The notes under the pieces are model-generated. The model was not told the DNA's origin and did not search any database. It worked only from the letters and a program-made list of their open reading frames with translations. DNA of 64,000 bases, from assembly GCA_963761705.1 (NCBI GenBank), contig CAVXHK010000001.1, positions 930,001 through 994,000 on the forward strand. Reading direction: 5' to 3'. The translations under genes and the position numbers were made by a program. This document shows positions 25,505-34,654 of this stretch, in pieces (position 1 is the first letter of the stretch; the number at the start of each line of letters is the position of its first letter). This stretch comes from CAVVKW01 sp963761705. Lineage in GTDB: Bacteria; Verrucomicrobiota; Verrucomicrobiia; Chthoniobacterales; JAATET01.

Positions 25505-27356
25505 TTATGGGTTAGGGACGATGGCGGGTTCGTCGGAGTTTGCAAGCGAAGAATTCTGCCCGGGCGCAGACCGATTCTCGAGAGAGCTCCGAAGGACGTC
25601 GAGGAGATCGCGGAGGTGAACGGGTTTGGTGAGAAAAGCATCCATACCGGCTTCGCGGCAGCGGGTGCGGTTCTCGGACATGGCGTCCGCTGAGATCCCG
25701 ATGATGCGGGAGGGCGTGCTGCCGTTCTCGTTCGTCCGGATCTGCTGGGTGGCTTCGTAACCGTCGACGCGGGGCATGAAGACGTCCATGAGGATGACGT
25801 CGAACTTCGTGGCGGCGGCGAGTTCGATGGCTTCGGATCCGTCGCCGGCGAACTGGGGTTGGTAGCCGAGCCGGCGGAGAAACGAGCCGATGAGCTTGCG
25901 ATTGATCGCGACGTCGTCGACGACGAGAATGCTGGCGGGGTGGGTGGCGCTGAGGTTGGGAAAGTCGTTGTCGCGGGTGGGTGGTTTCGGTGTCGCCGGG
26001 GAGGTGGCTGCGGTCGCCTGAACGGAGAAATGGAAGGTCGACCCGACGCCGAGTTGGCTTTGGACATCGATGCTGCCACCCATGAGCCGACAGAGGTCGC
26101 GGCAGATGGCGAGACCGAGGCCGGTGCCACCGAAGCGGCGCTGGATCGAGTGATGGGCCTGGCCGAAGGGGTTGAAGATCTGCTCGATGGATTCGGGCGG
26201 GATGCCGGTGCCGGTGTCGCGGACGATGCAGTCGAGCGTGACGGAGGTGGACGACGGGTCAATCGCTCGGATGGAGGCGCGGATGGAGCCGTCGTCGGTG
26301 AACTTGATCGCGTTTCCGATGACGTTCATGACGATCTGGCGGTAGCGGCCAAAGTCGAGAAGGAGGGTGTCGGGGACTTCGGGATCGATGTCGACGTGGA
26401 GACCGATGCCTTTTTTCTCGGCCAGCTTCCCGAGCGTGGCGAAGTCGGCGGACAGGATCTCGCGGAACGATCCGGTGACGGGTTCGAGTTCGATGGCACC
26501 GGATTCGATGCGGGCGAGGTCGAGGAGGTCGTTGATGAGGGTGAGCAGGCTGCGCCCGCTGGAGGAGATGGTCCGGAGGCTGTCCCGATGCTCCGGTGCA
26601 AGTTCGTCGGCGAGCAGAAGATCGACGAACCCGAGGATGCCGTTGAGAGGCGTCCGCATCTCGTGGCTCATGACGGCGAGAAAGGTCGATTTGGCTTCGT
26701 TGGCGGCGGCGGCGCGCTCGCGTTCGCGTTGGGCGTCTTCGATGAGGCTGAGAGCGGCCCGGCGACCTCGCTGGAGTTCGCTGGCCTGCGCGGCAAGTCT
26801 CTCGTTGGCTTGCTGGAGGGCTAGGGTGGCGACGTGGCGCTCGATGGCATTGCCGAAACCTGCTGTCGCCGCCTCGAGGAGCTGGATGTCGCTGGGTCGC
26901 CAGACGCGGACCTCTCGGCAACTCTTGAACGCGAGAAATCCCCAGCACTGCCGAGCGACGAAGATGGGGACGGCGGCGATGGCAAGAATCCCGAGTGAGT
27001 CGAAGAGTGGCTGTTCGTGGGAGGGTCGGTCGACGATGGCGTCGTTAATGATCTCCCCTCGCTCGAGAGTGTCGCTCCAAGCTCTGAAATCGGGATCGAA
27101 TGGAACTTCGGGGACGTCCACGAAGCCGCGTTCGATTTCGCTCTTTGGGTTGTTCCATTCGTGAACGCGGCTGGCGGTCGTGGCCCGGCCGGTGGGATTG
27201 CGGACTAGTTTGTAGATGCAGGCGCGGTCGACGTCGGCGGCGACGGCGATCCGCACCAGGGCCCGCCCGAGGAGCGAATCGAGCTTCTCCGGTCTCGAGC
27301 AGGATCTGGAGCGCTCCGGCGAGGCCGGGGAAAAGATCGTTTTCGCTCTCAGGCAT
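25505..27356 (-). CDS. Hybrid sensor histidine kinase (GAF-HisKA-HATPase-REC), frameshifted near its 5' end
   Basis: From 27256 downward one frame encodes GAF (RIAVAADVDRACIYKLVRNP ... LGILAIAAVPIFV), a coiled coil, HisKA (FLAVMSHEMRTPLNG, phosphorylated His), HATPase_c (GGTGLGLAI) and a receiver (ILVVDDVAINRKLI, phospho-Asp in VILMDVFMPRVDGYEA). The natural start is the ATG at 27356 (MPESENDLFPGLAGALQIL), which overlaps the upstream sensor gene by 8 bases, but that frame reaches the GAF frame only through a shift at about 27287-27293. Joined, the protein is about 616 residues. A GTG at 27256 could start an intact 583-residue form. The partner is very probably the CHASE4/PAS protein just upstream. 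Confidence 0.8.
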
Positions 27357-28962
27357 CGGCTCGGTAGGTTGCCGCGCGGCCGAGCTCTCGCTGGAGCGCC
27401 GTGACTTCTTGCTTGAGTTCCATCACGCGTTCCTCGCGGCCCATCATCGCGTAGTTGAAGCGCTCGATCTCGGAGAGACTCTCGCGGAGGTCGGCTTCGG
27501 AGTGGCGGCGCTCCGTCGTATCGTGAACCGTAATGACCAGACCCTCTTCCCACGGAGACGCGGAAAGCTGGAACCACTGACCAGCGCGATTGCCTGAGCC
27601 GGCGAGTTCTTTTGAAAATGTCGTTTTCGAGTCGGCCGCATCGACGAGCGCCTGGTGAACGTGGGCTTGTTGGATCTCCGGAAAATAGAGTTCGAGGTAG
27701 TGCTGGTGAAGTTCTTCGGACGACGTGGCGAGAAACGTCGCGGCAGCCGCGTTCGAGCGGATGACGATAAACGATTGGGCACGCGTGGTGGGATGAGGAT
27801 CGACTTGGACCGCGATGACGCATTCCGTCGTGGATTGCAGAATGCTGGCAACAAGTGCTCGCTCTCGAAGCAAGGCCTGACTTTTGAGTTGCAGCGAACG
27901 AACCATCCGGTTGGCCGAGTGCGCGAGGACGGCAAATTCATCCCGTCCGGAGATGGCGATCTGCCGCGCGGAGTCACCGGATTCGGCGATGCGGTGCATT
28001 TCGCTGGTCAGCTCCGAGATGCGGCGCAGCACAAGCCGGTCGACGAGTACGATGACCGTGAGCGTGAGGATCACCCCCCCGGCGAGCGGGTAAAGGATCA
28101 TTCCCAGCAGACTTGATTCCGCCAGGTCGAAGAGCTCGTTTGAGAGGTCGGCGCGAATCACAGCGAGATCGCCGTCGCCCCCGGTGACTGGGAAGGCGAG
28201 TGTGCCGACGGGGGTGACTCCGGTGCTCCAGAGGGTGGCGTTGGGAGAGAAGCTGACGACGGGCGTTGGAAGAGTATTCGTCACCGAAATCAACTCGGCT
28301 GATTGTGAATCAAATGATTCGCCGTCCGGGGCGATCTCGAGCGCCACGACGCCGCTGATTCGCTCGGCTTGGTCGAGGAGGCGACCGGTCAGGAAATTTG
28401 CGTAGGTCAAAGTGCCGATCGAATCGCCCGATCCGTCGGTAAAACGAACTCCGACGCTCGCGAAGAGCATGGGGCCACGGCTTGTTCGGATGAATCCGGA
28501 GGCCCGGTTCGTGGCGGGATCGAGCGCGGTGGTAGGGGAGAATTCCGCGGCGGTAGTGCCCATTGGAAGGCCGTTTTGCAGCTCTTCTGGGCGCACGACT
28601 GCGGAATCAACCAAATCATTGTCGGCGTTCCAAACGAGAATGACGTCAAAATCGGGGACGACATCCGGAACCGCGTAGAAATTGTCCTGGAGGTAGTCGG
28701 GATTTTCACCGCGGAGAAACTCGTAGGTGTCGTCCCAGAGGGCATTTTCGGCGGTGTCGCCGACCATTTTTTCCGCCGTTCGGTCCAGCGAAAAAACGAT
28801 TCGCTGCAGCTGCTGTCGAGCCGTCATGGACTGGAACTCGGCGAGGCCCACGGTGAGCTCGGTCGAAAGGAGGTAGAGCATCCCGCCGAGGAGCGCGGCC
28901 AGCACCAAACCGATGACGAGGGTCGTCTTGGTTTTGAGCGAGAGTCCAGACGGCGGATTCAT
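27349..28962 (-). CDS. CHASE4-HAMP-PAS membrane sensor protein without a kinase domain
   Basis: A 537-residue inner-membrane sensor. A first membrane helix (TTLVIGLVLAALLGGMLYLL, residues about 13-32) precedes a periplasmic CHASE4-like domain (DNFYAVPDVVPDFDVILVWN). A second helix (MILYPLAGGVILTLTVIVLV) leads to HAMP (RRISELTSEMHRIAESGDSA) and a PAS domain (ILQSTTECVIAVQVD ... LVITVHDTTERR). It ends in a coiled coil (MGREERVMELKQEVTALQRE) where a kinase domain would normally begin. The stop codon overlaps the start of the hybrid kinase by 8 bases, so the two polypeptides likely act as one signalling unit. Confidence 0.85.
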   Translation of the reverse strand: MNPPSGLSLKTKTTLVIGLVLAALLGGMLYLLSTELTVGLAEFQSMTARQQLQRIVFSLDRTAEKMVGDTAENALWDDTYEFLRGENPDYLQDNFYAVPDVVPDFDVILVWNADNDLVDSAVVRPEELQNGLPMGTTAAEFSPTTALDPATNRASGFIRTSRGPMLFASVGVRFTDGSGDSIGTLTYANFLTGRLLDQAERISGVVALEIAPDGESFDSQSAELISVTNTLPTPVVSFSPNATLWSTGVTPVGTLAFPVTGGDGDLAVIRADLSNELFDLAESSLLGMILYPLAGGVILTLTVIVLVDRLVLRRISELTSEMHRIAESGDSARQIAISGRDEFAVLAHSANRMVRSLQLKSQALLRERALVASILQSTTECVIAVQVDPHPTTRAQSFIVIRSNAAAATFLATSSEELHQHYLELYFPEIQQAHVHQALVDAADSKTTFSKELAGSGNRAGQWFQLSASPWEEGLVITVHDTTERRHSEADLRESLSEIERFNYAMMGREERVMELKQEVTALQRELGRAATYRADA

Positions 28963-29069
28963 TAACTGCCGAATCTAGTCGATGGGACGAGATTGAATCA
29001 ATGCTTATTATCGCCCTGGACGCAACCAGAGTTTCTTCAAATTAACGAAAATGAAACCGTCTTGTCGAA

Positions 29070-29973
29070 TTAGGGCGGCGCTAGCAAGCTCAGGATCGCC
29101 TTCTGAGCGTGCAGGCGGTTCTCTGCTTGCTGAAAAATCGTAGCGGCGTGGTCCTCCAGGACCTGATCGGTAATTTCTTTGCCTCGATAGGCTGGCAGGC
29201 AATGAAGAACCAAGGGATCGCCGGATAAACGAAGGAGATCGCTATCAATCTGGTAGCCAGAGAGTTGAGCGATGCGGAAGGCGGATTCCTCCTCCTTGCC
29301 CATGCTGACCCAGACGTCGGTGTAGAGGGCGTCAGCTCGGTCGGCGGCGGCACGAAGATCGGTTGTGACGTGGATGTTGCCGGCGGTGTTGGCGGCGGCG
29401 AGGAGTTCGGGGTCGGGTTGGTATTTGGATGGAGCGGCGATGCGGAGTTCGAACCCAAGTCGAGCCGCAGCCCAGATCCAGGAAACCGGGACGTTGCACG
29501 CGCCGTCGCCGACGAAACAAATCTTCATCTTTTCGATGTCCTGGCCGAGCTTCCCGAAGGGTGAAGAGATCAGCCAGGATTTGGCAGGGATGCTCTTCGT
29601 CGGTGAGGGCGTTGATGGTTGGGATTCCGCTGTATTCAGCGAATTCCTCGACGTCCGACTGGGCAAAGGTGCGGATGACGGCTCCCTGGAGCATGCGCCC
29701 CATCACGCGGGCGGTGTCTTTGATGGGTTCGCCACGACCGAGCTGAATTTCGCGGGAGGACATGAAGATCGGGTCACCGCCGAGCTCGCGGATGCCGACT
29801 TCGAAGCTGACTCGGGTGCGGGTGGAGCTTTTTGAAAAAAGAATCGCCCAGCATTGGTGGCGGAGCGGATGGGTGGCGTGGTGGCCACGGTCGGACTTCA
29901 TCGTCGCGCTGAGGTCGACGATTTCGAGGATTTCGTTGCGGGAGAGGGCAGCGATGGAGAGGAGATTTTTCAT
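29070..29973 (-). CDS. argF: Ornithine carbamoyltransferase, interrupted by a frameshift
   Basis: The enzyme condenses ornithine and carbamoyl phosphate to citrulline in arginine synthesis. The first frame (start 29973) carries the carbamoyl-phosphate site SSTRTRVSFE and the HPCQILADLFTL motif. The second frame carries the rest, including KICFVGDGACNVPVSW and the ornithine-site HCLPAYRGKEIT, and ends at 29070. The two halves meet at about 29550-29558, where the expected TLREKLGQDIEKMK is broken by one extra base or two missing bases. Joined, the protein has about 300 residues, normal for ArgF. Both halves are well conserved, so a recent mutation or an assembly indel is more likely than an old pseudogene. 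Confidence 0.9.
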
Positions 29974-30305
29974 GGCGAAGGCGGGTTAGCCCCGATCGTG
30001 GTCGCGGAAGAGAATACGAATACAAATACGTCTTTGAACAGAAGGTAAGAAAGGTCGCGAAGAATGCGGGTAAGAACTGGGTGCGAGCCGTTGCATGTGG
30101 CAGGACCGTGTGGAACGCTTGCCCGCGCTCCCCAGCCCCTCGCGCGGAGCGTTCGAGGGCGGCGATTCTTTGCTCGAGCCTGGTGTGGGTGGAGGGGATC
30201 GAGCGGATTTCGGCGGTGAATTCTTCGTTCACTCCGCCCGCTTTAGCAGCGGGAACTAAAACCTCGTCATCGGTAAACTTTCGCTGGCATCGATTTGCTC
30301 GATTC
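29974..30305. other. Intergenic region upstream of argF with one dispersed-repeat copy
   Basis: This 332-base gap separates the argF start from the stop of the next hybrid kinase. It contains GAACAGAAGGTAAGAAAGG at 30036-30054, a member of the dispersed repeat seen again at 33911 and around 35448-35522. The remaining sequence keeps open frames on the minus strand, but none resembles a known protein. The promoter of argF should lie here; an AT-rich stretch (AATACGAATACAAATACG, about 30013-30030) is the best candidate. Confidence 0.4.
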
Positions 30306-32150
30306 TCACGCAGCCGGTTCTCGTGGGTTTGCGAAGGGTTCCAGCGCGAGGTGGAGCTCGGCGAGCTGGATGGGCTTGGAGAGGAAGCCCGACATGCCGC
30401 TGGCGAAGCAGCGGGCGCGGTCCTCGGATCGGGCGACGGCGGTGAGCGCGATGATGGGGAGTGAGCGGCGGCAGGCGGCGCGCTCGGGGTCGGTGTCCGG
30501 CTGGATGTCGGATCGGATGCGGGTCGTGGCCTCCCACCCGTCGAGTCCGGGCATGTGGCAATCCATGAGGATGACGTCGGGCAGGGGAGCCTGGTCGAGC
30601 GCCGCGAGGGCGTCTTCGCCGTTTGCGGCCAGAACGCAGGAGCAACCAAGTTTGGCGAGTTGGGAGGCGAGAATTTTTTGGTTGATGGGGTTGTCCTCCG
30701 CGACGAGGACGCGCAGACCCAGCGCGCTGGAGAGTGGGAGCGGCTGGTTGATTCCGGCGGGACCGACGGGCGAGACGGGTAGCGAGACGGTGAAGCTAAA
30801 GGTGGATCCCTTTGCGACGGCGCTCACGACTTCGAGTTGGCCTCCCATCATTTTCACGAGGCGGGCGCTGATGGCGAGGCCGAGGCCGGTGCCGCCGTAG
30901 CGGCGCGTGGTGGAATTATCGGCCTGCGTGAAGCGCTCGAAAACGCGCGCCCGGGTCGGCTCGTCCATGCCGATGCCGGTGTCGCGGACCTCGAAACGCA
31001 GCGGTGTCGGGTCGCCGGCCGGGTCGGGTGCCGAGACCACGAGGTCGACGGTGCCGTCGTCGGGCGTGAATTTGAGGGCGTTCGAGATGAGGTTGAGCAG
31101 GATCTGGCGCAGGCGCAGCTCGTCGCCCAGATGATGCTCCGGCAGGGTGGGCTGAATTTGAACTCGGAGGGACGCTCGGTCGCCTTCGGCCCGCGTCGAT
31201 GCGAGGGTGGCCACGTCGTCGATTACGCGGCGGAGCGTGAGCGGCTGAATTTCGAGTTCGAGCCGATCGGCTTCGATTTTCGAGAAATCGAGGACGTCGC
31301 CGATGAGGTGCGAGAGGAGGGAGCCGGACTCGGCGATGAGGTGGGCGTAGGTGATCGCGGCGGGGGGAAGGCCGGGTTCCCGGAGGAGGAGATCGGTGGA
31401 GGCGACGATCCCGTTGAGCGGCGTGCGGATCTCGTGACTCACGTTGGCCAGGAAGTCGCTCTTGGCCCCGGAGGCGAGGGTGGCGGCGAGGGTGGCGGCC
31501 TCGAGCTCGCGGGTGCGCTCGACGACGAGGCGTTCGAGGTCGTTGGCGGTCTCGCGGGATCGGCGCTGGGCCTCGGTGCTGCGAGCTTGGGAGACTTCGA
31601 CGATGCGCGTGAGAATGAGGCCGAGCCCGAAGATGAAGGCGGTCGTGATGAGACCGTCGCGAAGGATGGTGGCCGCGGAGGCGTCCGGTTGATCGAAGGC
31701 GAGTTGGTGGAAGGCGACCTGACTGATCCCAACGATGACCAGGCCGGCGAAGGCGACGGGTCGCGAAGCGAAGATGACCGCGACGAGGAGGTAGACGACC
31801 GAAAAACCGAGGAGTTGGACCGCGCCCGCCATCGGCTGCGCGTACTCGACCTTCGAGAACGCGACGGTGAGCACGGGGATGAGCGTGCCGAGGACCAGCG
31901 CGTTGCCCGCGAACTCGAGACGCCCCCGCCAGACCTGCCGAAGCGCGACGAGGGCCGCCGCGGCGATGGCGGCATTAATGGCAAACCGAAACGGCAGACC
32001 CGGGGCCTGGATGACGAGTATTTTGGCGACGTTGGCGGGGACGAAGAGCAGGATCGCCAGGGTGAAGGCGGCGAGGAGCCTCGCCTTCATCCTGATGAAG
32101 TCGGAACGATTTCCGTAGCTCGCATCGAGCCGTTGCAGCAGGTTGGCCAA
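30306..32150 (-). CDS. Membrane-bound hybrid sensor histidine kinase
   Basis: A 614-residue protein. The N-terminal 190 residues contain about six hydrophobic segments (for example ARLLAAFTLAILLFVPANVA and LLGFSVVYLLVAVIFA) forming a membrane sensor. A coiled coil leads to HisKA (NVSHEIRTPLNG), HATPase_c (YGGTGLGLAI) and a C-terminal receiver (VLVAEDNPINQKIL; phospho-Asp in ILMDCHMPGLDGWEA). No output regulator lies next to it, so it probably feeds a phosphorelay elsewhere. An ATG 20 codons in (before KARLLAAF) is an alternative start. The signal is unknown. Confidence 0.9.
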   Translation of the reverse strand: MANLLQRLDASYGNRSDFIRMKARLLAAFTLAILLFVPANVAKILVIQAPGLPFRFAINAAIAAAALVALRQVWRGRLEFAGNALVLGTLIPVLTVAFSKVEYAQPMAGAVQLLGFSVVYLLVAVIFASRPVAFAGLVIVGISQVAFHQLAFDQPDASAATILRDGLITTAFIFGLGLILTRIVEVSQARSTEAQRRSRETANDLERLVVERTRELEAATLAATLASGAKSDFLANVSHEIRTPLNGIVASTDLLLREPGLPPAAITYAHLIAESGSLLSHLIGDVLDFSKIEADRLELEIQPLTLRRVIDDVATLASTRAEGDRASLRVQIQPTLPEHHLGDELRLRQILLNLISNALKFTPDDGTVDLVVSAPDPAGDPTPLRFEVRDTGIGMDEPTRARVFERFTQADNSTTRRYGGTGLGLAISARLVKMMGGQLEVVSAVAKGSTFSFTVSLPVSPVGPAGINQPLPLSSALGLRVLVAEDNPINQKILASQLAKLGCSCVLAANGEDALAALDQAPLPDVILMDCHMPGLDGWEATTRIRSDIQPDTDPERAACRRSLPIIALTAVARSEDRARCFASGMSGFLSKPIQLAELHLALEPFANPREPAA

Positions 32151-32225
32151 AGGAAAGGGCGTGATCCGGGGGAAACTATCGGACCCTCTGCGGAAACACG
32201 ATCCCGAAATTGGGCAGAGGGGAGT

Positions 32226-33872
32226 CTACGCCATCTTTCCGAGGATGCTCGTGAGGTAAGGGAGGAGCTGCTTCTTGCGCGAGACGACGCCGTCCATCTG
32301 CCAGAGGTGCGGACCGATCTCGGGGTGATCGATGTGCCGAGTGAAGCTTTTGTCGCCGCGGACAAGCAACACCGAGTTCTGGGTGTTGATGTCGGTGACG
32401 AGTAGGGCCGAGAAGAGCAGATTCCTTTGGCTGCGGAAGGCTTCAAGAGCCTCCAGGAGTCCGGCCTTTTTGTCTTCGAAGTGGGAGAAACTCAGCTCTT
32501 CGATCTGCGCGGCGGAGAAAGCCTGGCCTCGCTCGGTGTAGTCTTTGCAATCCGCCGTGACCGCTTGGTCGGCGGTCATCGTGAGCAGCGGCGAGCCGAC
32601 GGAAAAAATCTCTTCGGCCAGTTTCGCGGGTTCGACGCCCGTGATCCGTGACAGGTGGCTCATCATGTCGCGGTCGACGTTCGTCGTGGTCGGCGAGGAA
32701 AGGTTGAGCGTGTCGGAAATGAGGCCCGCCATGAGCAGCCCGGCGATCTCTTTCGGGATCGGGATGTTCGCTTGCTGGTAGCAGGTGGCAACGATGGTGC
32801 TGGTGGAGCCGACGGGTCGATTGAGAAAAAGGATCGGGGCTTCGGTCGCGGCTGAGCCGAGCCGGTGATGATCGATGATCTCGACGATGGGGATCTCGTG
32901 CGCCCCGTCGACGGCCTGGCCGAGCTCGTTGTGGTCGACGAGGATGAGTTGGCGCGGAATTGGTTTGAGAAAGTCGCTCTTCGAGAGAATTCCGATGAGG
33001 TGTTGGTCTTCGTCGATGACGGGAAAGGCAAACTGCGAGGAGAGCGTGACCTCGCGCCGGGCTTCCTCGAGCGAAGTCTCGGGTGAGATCGATTGGAAAT
33101 CGGCGTAGAGCATGCGCTCGGCGGTTACCGCGCTCCGGGCGAGGAGCACCGTCGTCGCCGTGTCGTGCGGTGAACTGATGACCGTCGTCCCAGCGGCGCG
33201 GGCGGCTTCGAGGACGTCGTCGCCGATCGGCAAGCCACCGGTGACAACGAGCGCCTTGACGCCCATTTTGATCGCCATGTGCTGCACGCGGAAGCGGTCG
33301 CCGACGATGAAAATGGTGCGAGGGAGATCGAGCGCCTTGAGCCGCTCCTCGAGCGAACTCGTGTGCATGGCAGCCACGACGAGCAGGTGCCGAGTGTATT
33401 CCTCGCAAGGATTGCCGGCGAGAACGGAGCCGTGGATGACGTCGGCGATGTTCGCGACGGAGGCGTCCACTTGGCGGGCGATTCCGATTTCGTCGCGCGG
33501 GGGAAAGAGGTACTGGCTCACCTTGAAACCGGAGATGAGCCCGATGCAGCGATGCTCTTCGTCGACCACGGGCAGGCCTCGGAATTTCGCCTCGCCGATC
33601 TGGATCATCGCGTCGTAAACGGGCGACCGCAGCTTCGCGCAGATGACGTCACGTTCCATCACGTCCGCAACACGGGGGCGGACGTCGCTGATCAAGCCCG
33701 GCGCGGCGACGCCAAATTTTTCGAGGACGAAATCGATGCGTTCATTCGTGCTGCCACAGCGGCCGGCGGTGGTGTTCGGTTCCCCGGTCAGTTGCTTCAG
33801 GCGCGCGTAGGCGATGGCCGACACGATGGCGTCCATGTCGGGATTTTTGTGGCCGATGACGATGGTTTGCAT
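32226..33872 (-). CDS. Family II (manganese-dependent) inorganic pyrophosphatase with CBS/DRTGG regulatory insert
   Basis: A 548-residue CBS-PPase. The DHH domain begins TIVIGHKNPDMDAIVSAIAY, with metal ligands His, Asp and Asp, and continues after the insert with LVDHNELGQ and EIIDHHRLGS (the DHH motif). The DHHA2 domain closes the protein (RGDKSFTRHIDHPE and DGVVSRKKQLLPYL). Residues about 65-300 are a regulatory insert of a CBS pair around a DRTGG-like domain, which in this family binds adenine nucleotides and controls activity. The enzyme hydrolyses pyrophosphate to pull biosynthetic reactions forward. Confidence 0.92.
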   Translation of the reverse strand: MQTIVIGHKNPDMDAIVSAIAYARLKQLTGEPNTTAGRCGSTNERIDFVLEKFGVAAPGLISDVRPRVADVMERDVICAKLRSPVYDAMIQIGEAKFRGLPVVDEEHRCIGLISGFKVSQYLFPPRDEIGIARQVDASVANIADVIHGSVLAGNPCEEYTRHLLVVAAMHTSSLEERLKALDLPRTIFIVGDRFRVQHMAIKMGVKALVVTGGLPIGDDVLEAARAAGTTVISSPHDTATTVLLARSAVTAERMLYADFQSISPETSLEEARREVTLSSQFAFPVIDEDQHLIGILSKSDFLKPIPRQLILVDHNELGQAVDGAHEIPIVEIIDHHRLGSAATEAPILFLNRPVGSTSTIVATCYQQANIPIPKEIAGLLMAGLISDTLNLSSPTTTNVDRDMMSHLSRITGVEPAKLAEEIFSVGSPLLTMTADQAVTADCKDYTERGQAFSAAQIEELSFSHFEDKKAGLLEALEAFRSQRNLLFSALLVTDINTQNSVLLVRGDKSFTRHIDHPEIGPHLWQMDGVVSRKKQLLPYLTSILGKMA

Positions 33873-33964
33873 GAAAGGGGCGGGAAGGTAGCAGGCAAAC
33901 TTGGTTTCGTGAACAGAAGATAATGGTCGCCCTCGGCGCGGTTTGGGTTGCGCCGAACCGAAGG

Positions 33965-34654
33965 ATGGGGAATTTTTTCAGTCCCATGGTGGTTTACGTT
34001 TTGATGATGATGGTTCCGCTGGCGGTCGGGTTGATCGCGCAGACCCGGGTGTCGCGGGCATTCGATCAATACAAACGGGTCCGAGCGACTTCTGGCGTCA
34101 CGGGTGCGGAGGCAGCTCGAGACATCTTACGGGCGTCAAACATCGACGACGTCGAGGTGGTCGAGATCAACGGGATGCTCGGGGATCACTATGACCCGAC
34201 GCACAAGCGGCTCTGCCTCACGCGCGACGTCTACCGGAACCCATCGGTCGCGGCGCTTGGCATTGCGGCGCACGAGGTCGGTCACGCCATCCAGCACGCG
34301 AAGGCCTACGCGCCGCTCAAGTGGCGGATGGCCGTGGTGCCGCTCACGCAGGTCGCTTCGCAGATCCTGCCTTTCGTGATCATTGGCGGGTTGGTTTTTA
34401 AATTGGTCGGACTCATCCCGCTGGGCATCGCTTGTTATCTCATCATTACGTTGTTTCAACTGATCACGCTCCCGGTCGAGTTTGACGCGTCGCGCCGGGC
34501 GAAGCTGATCCTGCCGCGGATGGGAATGATTCAAGCCGGAGCGGAAACGCAGGGCGTCGACCGGGTCCTCAACGCGGCGGCGCTTACTTACGTCGCGGCG
34601 CTGGTCGCGGCCGCTTCAAACCTCATCTGGCTCATCCTGGCTCGGCGAAATTGA
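33965..34654 (+). CDS. Neutral zinc metallopeptidase (YugP family), membrane-bound
   Basis: A 229-residue protein with an N-terminal membrane helix (MVVYVLMMMVPLAVGLIAQT), the zinc site AAHEVGHAIQH (HEXXH) near residue 99, and further membrane segments (VASQILPFVIIGGLVFKLVGL and the C-terminal AALVAAASNLIWLILA). The phrase INGMLGDHYDPTHKRLCLT is characteristic of the YugP family (PF04298). The ATG at 33965 is taken; a longer frame from 33923 is unlikely. It shares one base with the thiD start (TGATG), so the two are co-translated although their functions look unrelated. Confidence 0.88.
   Translation: MGNFFSPMVVYVLMMMVPLAVGLIAQTRVSRAFDQYKRVRATSGVTGAEAARDILRASNIDDVEVVEINGMLGDHYDPTHKRLCLTRDVYRNPSVAALGIAAHEVGHAIQHAKAYAPLKWRMAVVPLTQVASQILPFVIIGGLVFKLVGLIPLGIACYLIITLFQLITLPVEFDASRRAKLILPRMGMIQAGAETQGVDRVLNAAALTYVAALVAAASNLIWLILARRN

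Noticed and set aside
27357..27823. Long N-terminal extension of the hybrid kinase frame up to 27823
   Set aside because: It overlaps the conserved PAS end of the sensor gene in another frame and has no domain likeness; a frameshift or internal start explains the frame better.
29540..29570. Programmed +1 frameshifting in argF and the hybrid kinase
   Set aside because: No slippery codon-stop arrangement or stimulatory structure is evident, ArgF is not known to use it, and indels in sequence or assembly explain both cases.
30837..32405. A 522-codon plus-strand open frame opposite a hybrid kinase and pyrophosphatase
   Set aside because: Shadow frame: no domain likeness, and it crosses two well-supported minus-strand genes.
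34540..34654. A TPP riboswitch in front of thiD
   Set aside because: thiD is coupled to the zinc peptidase gene by a 1-base overlap and the preceding sequence is coding; no thi-box is seen before 33965 either.
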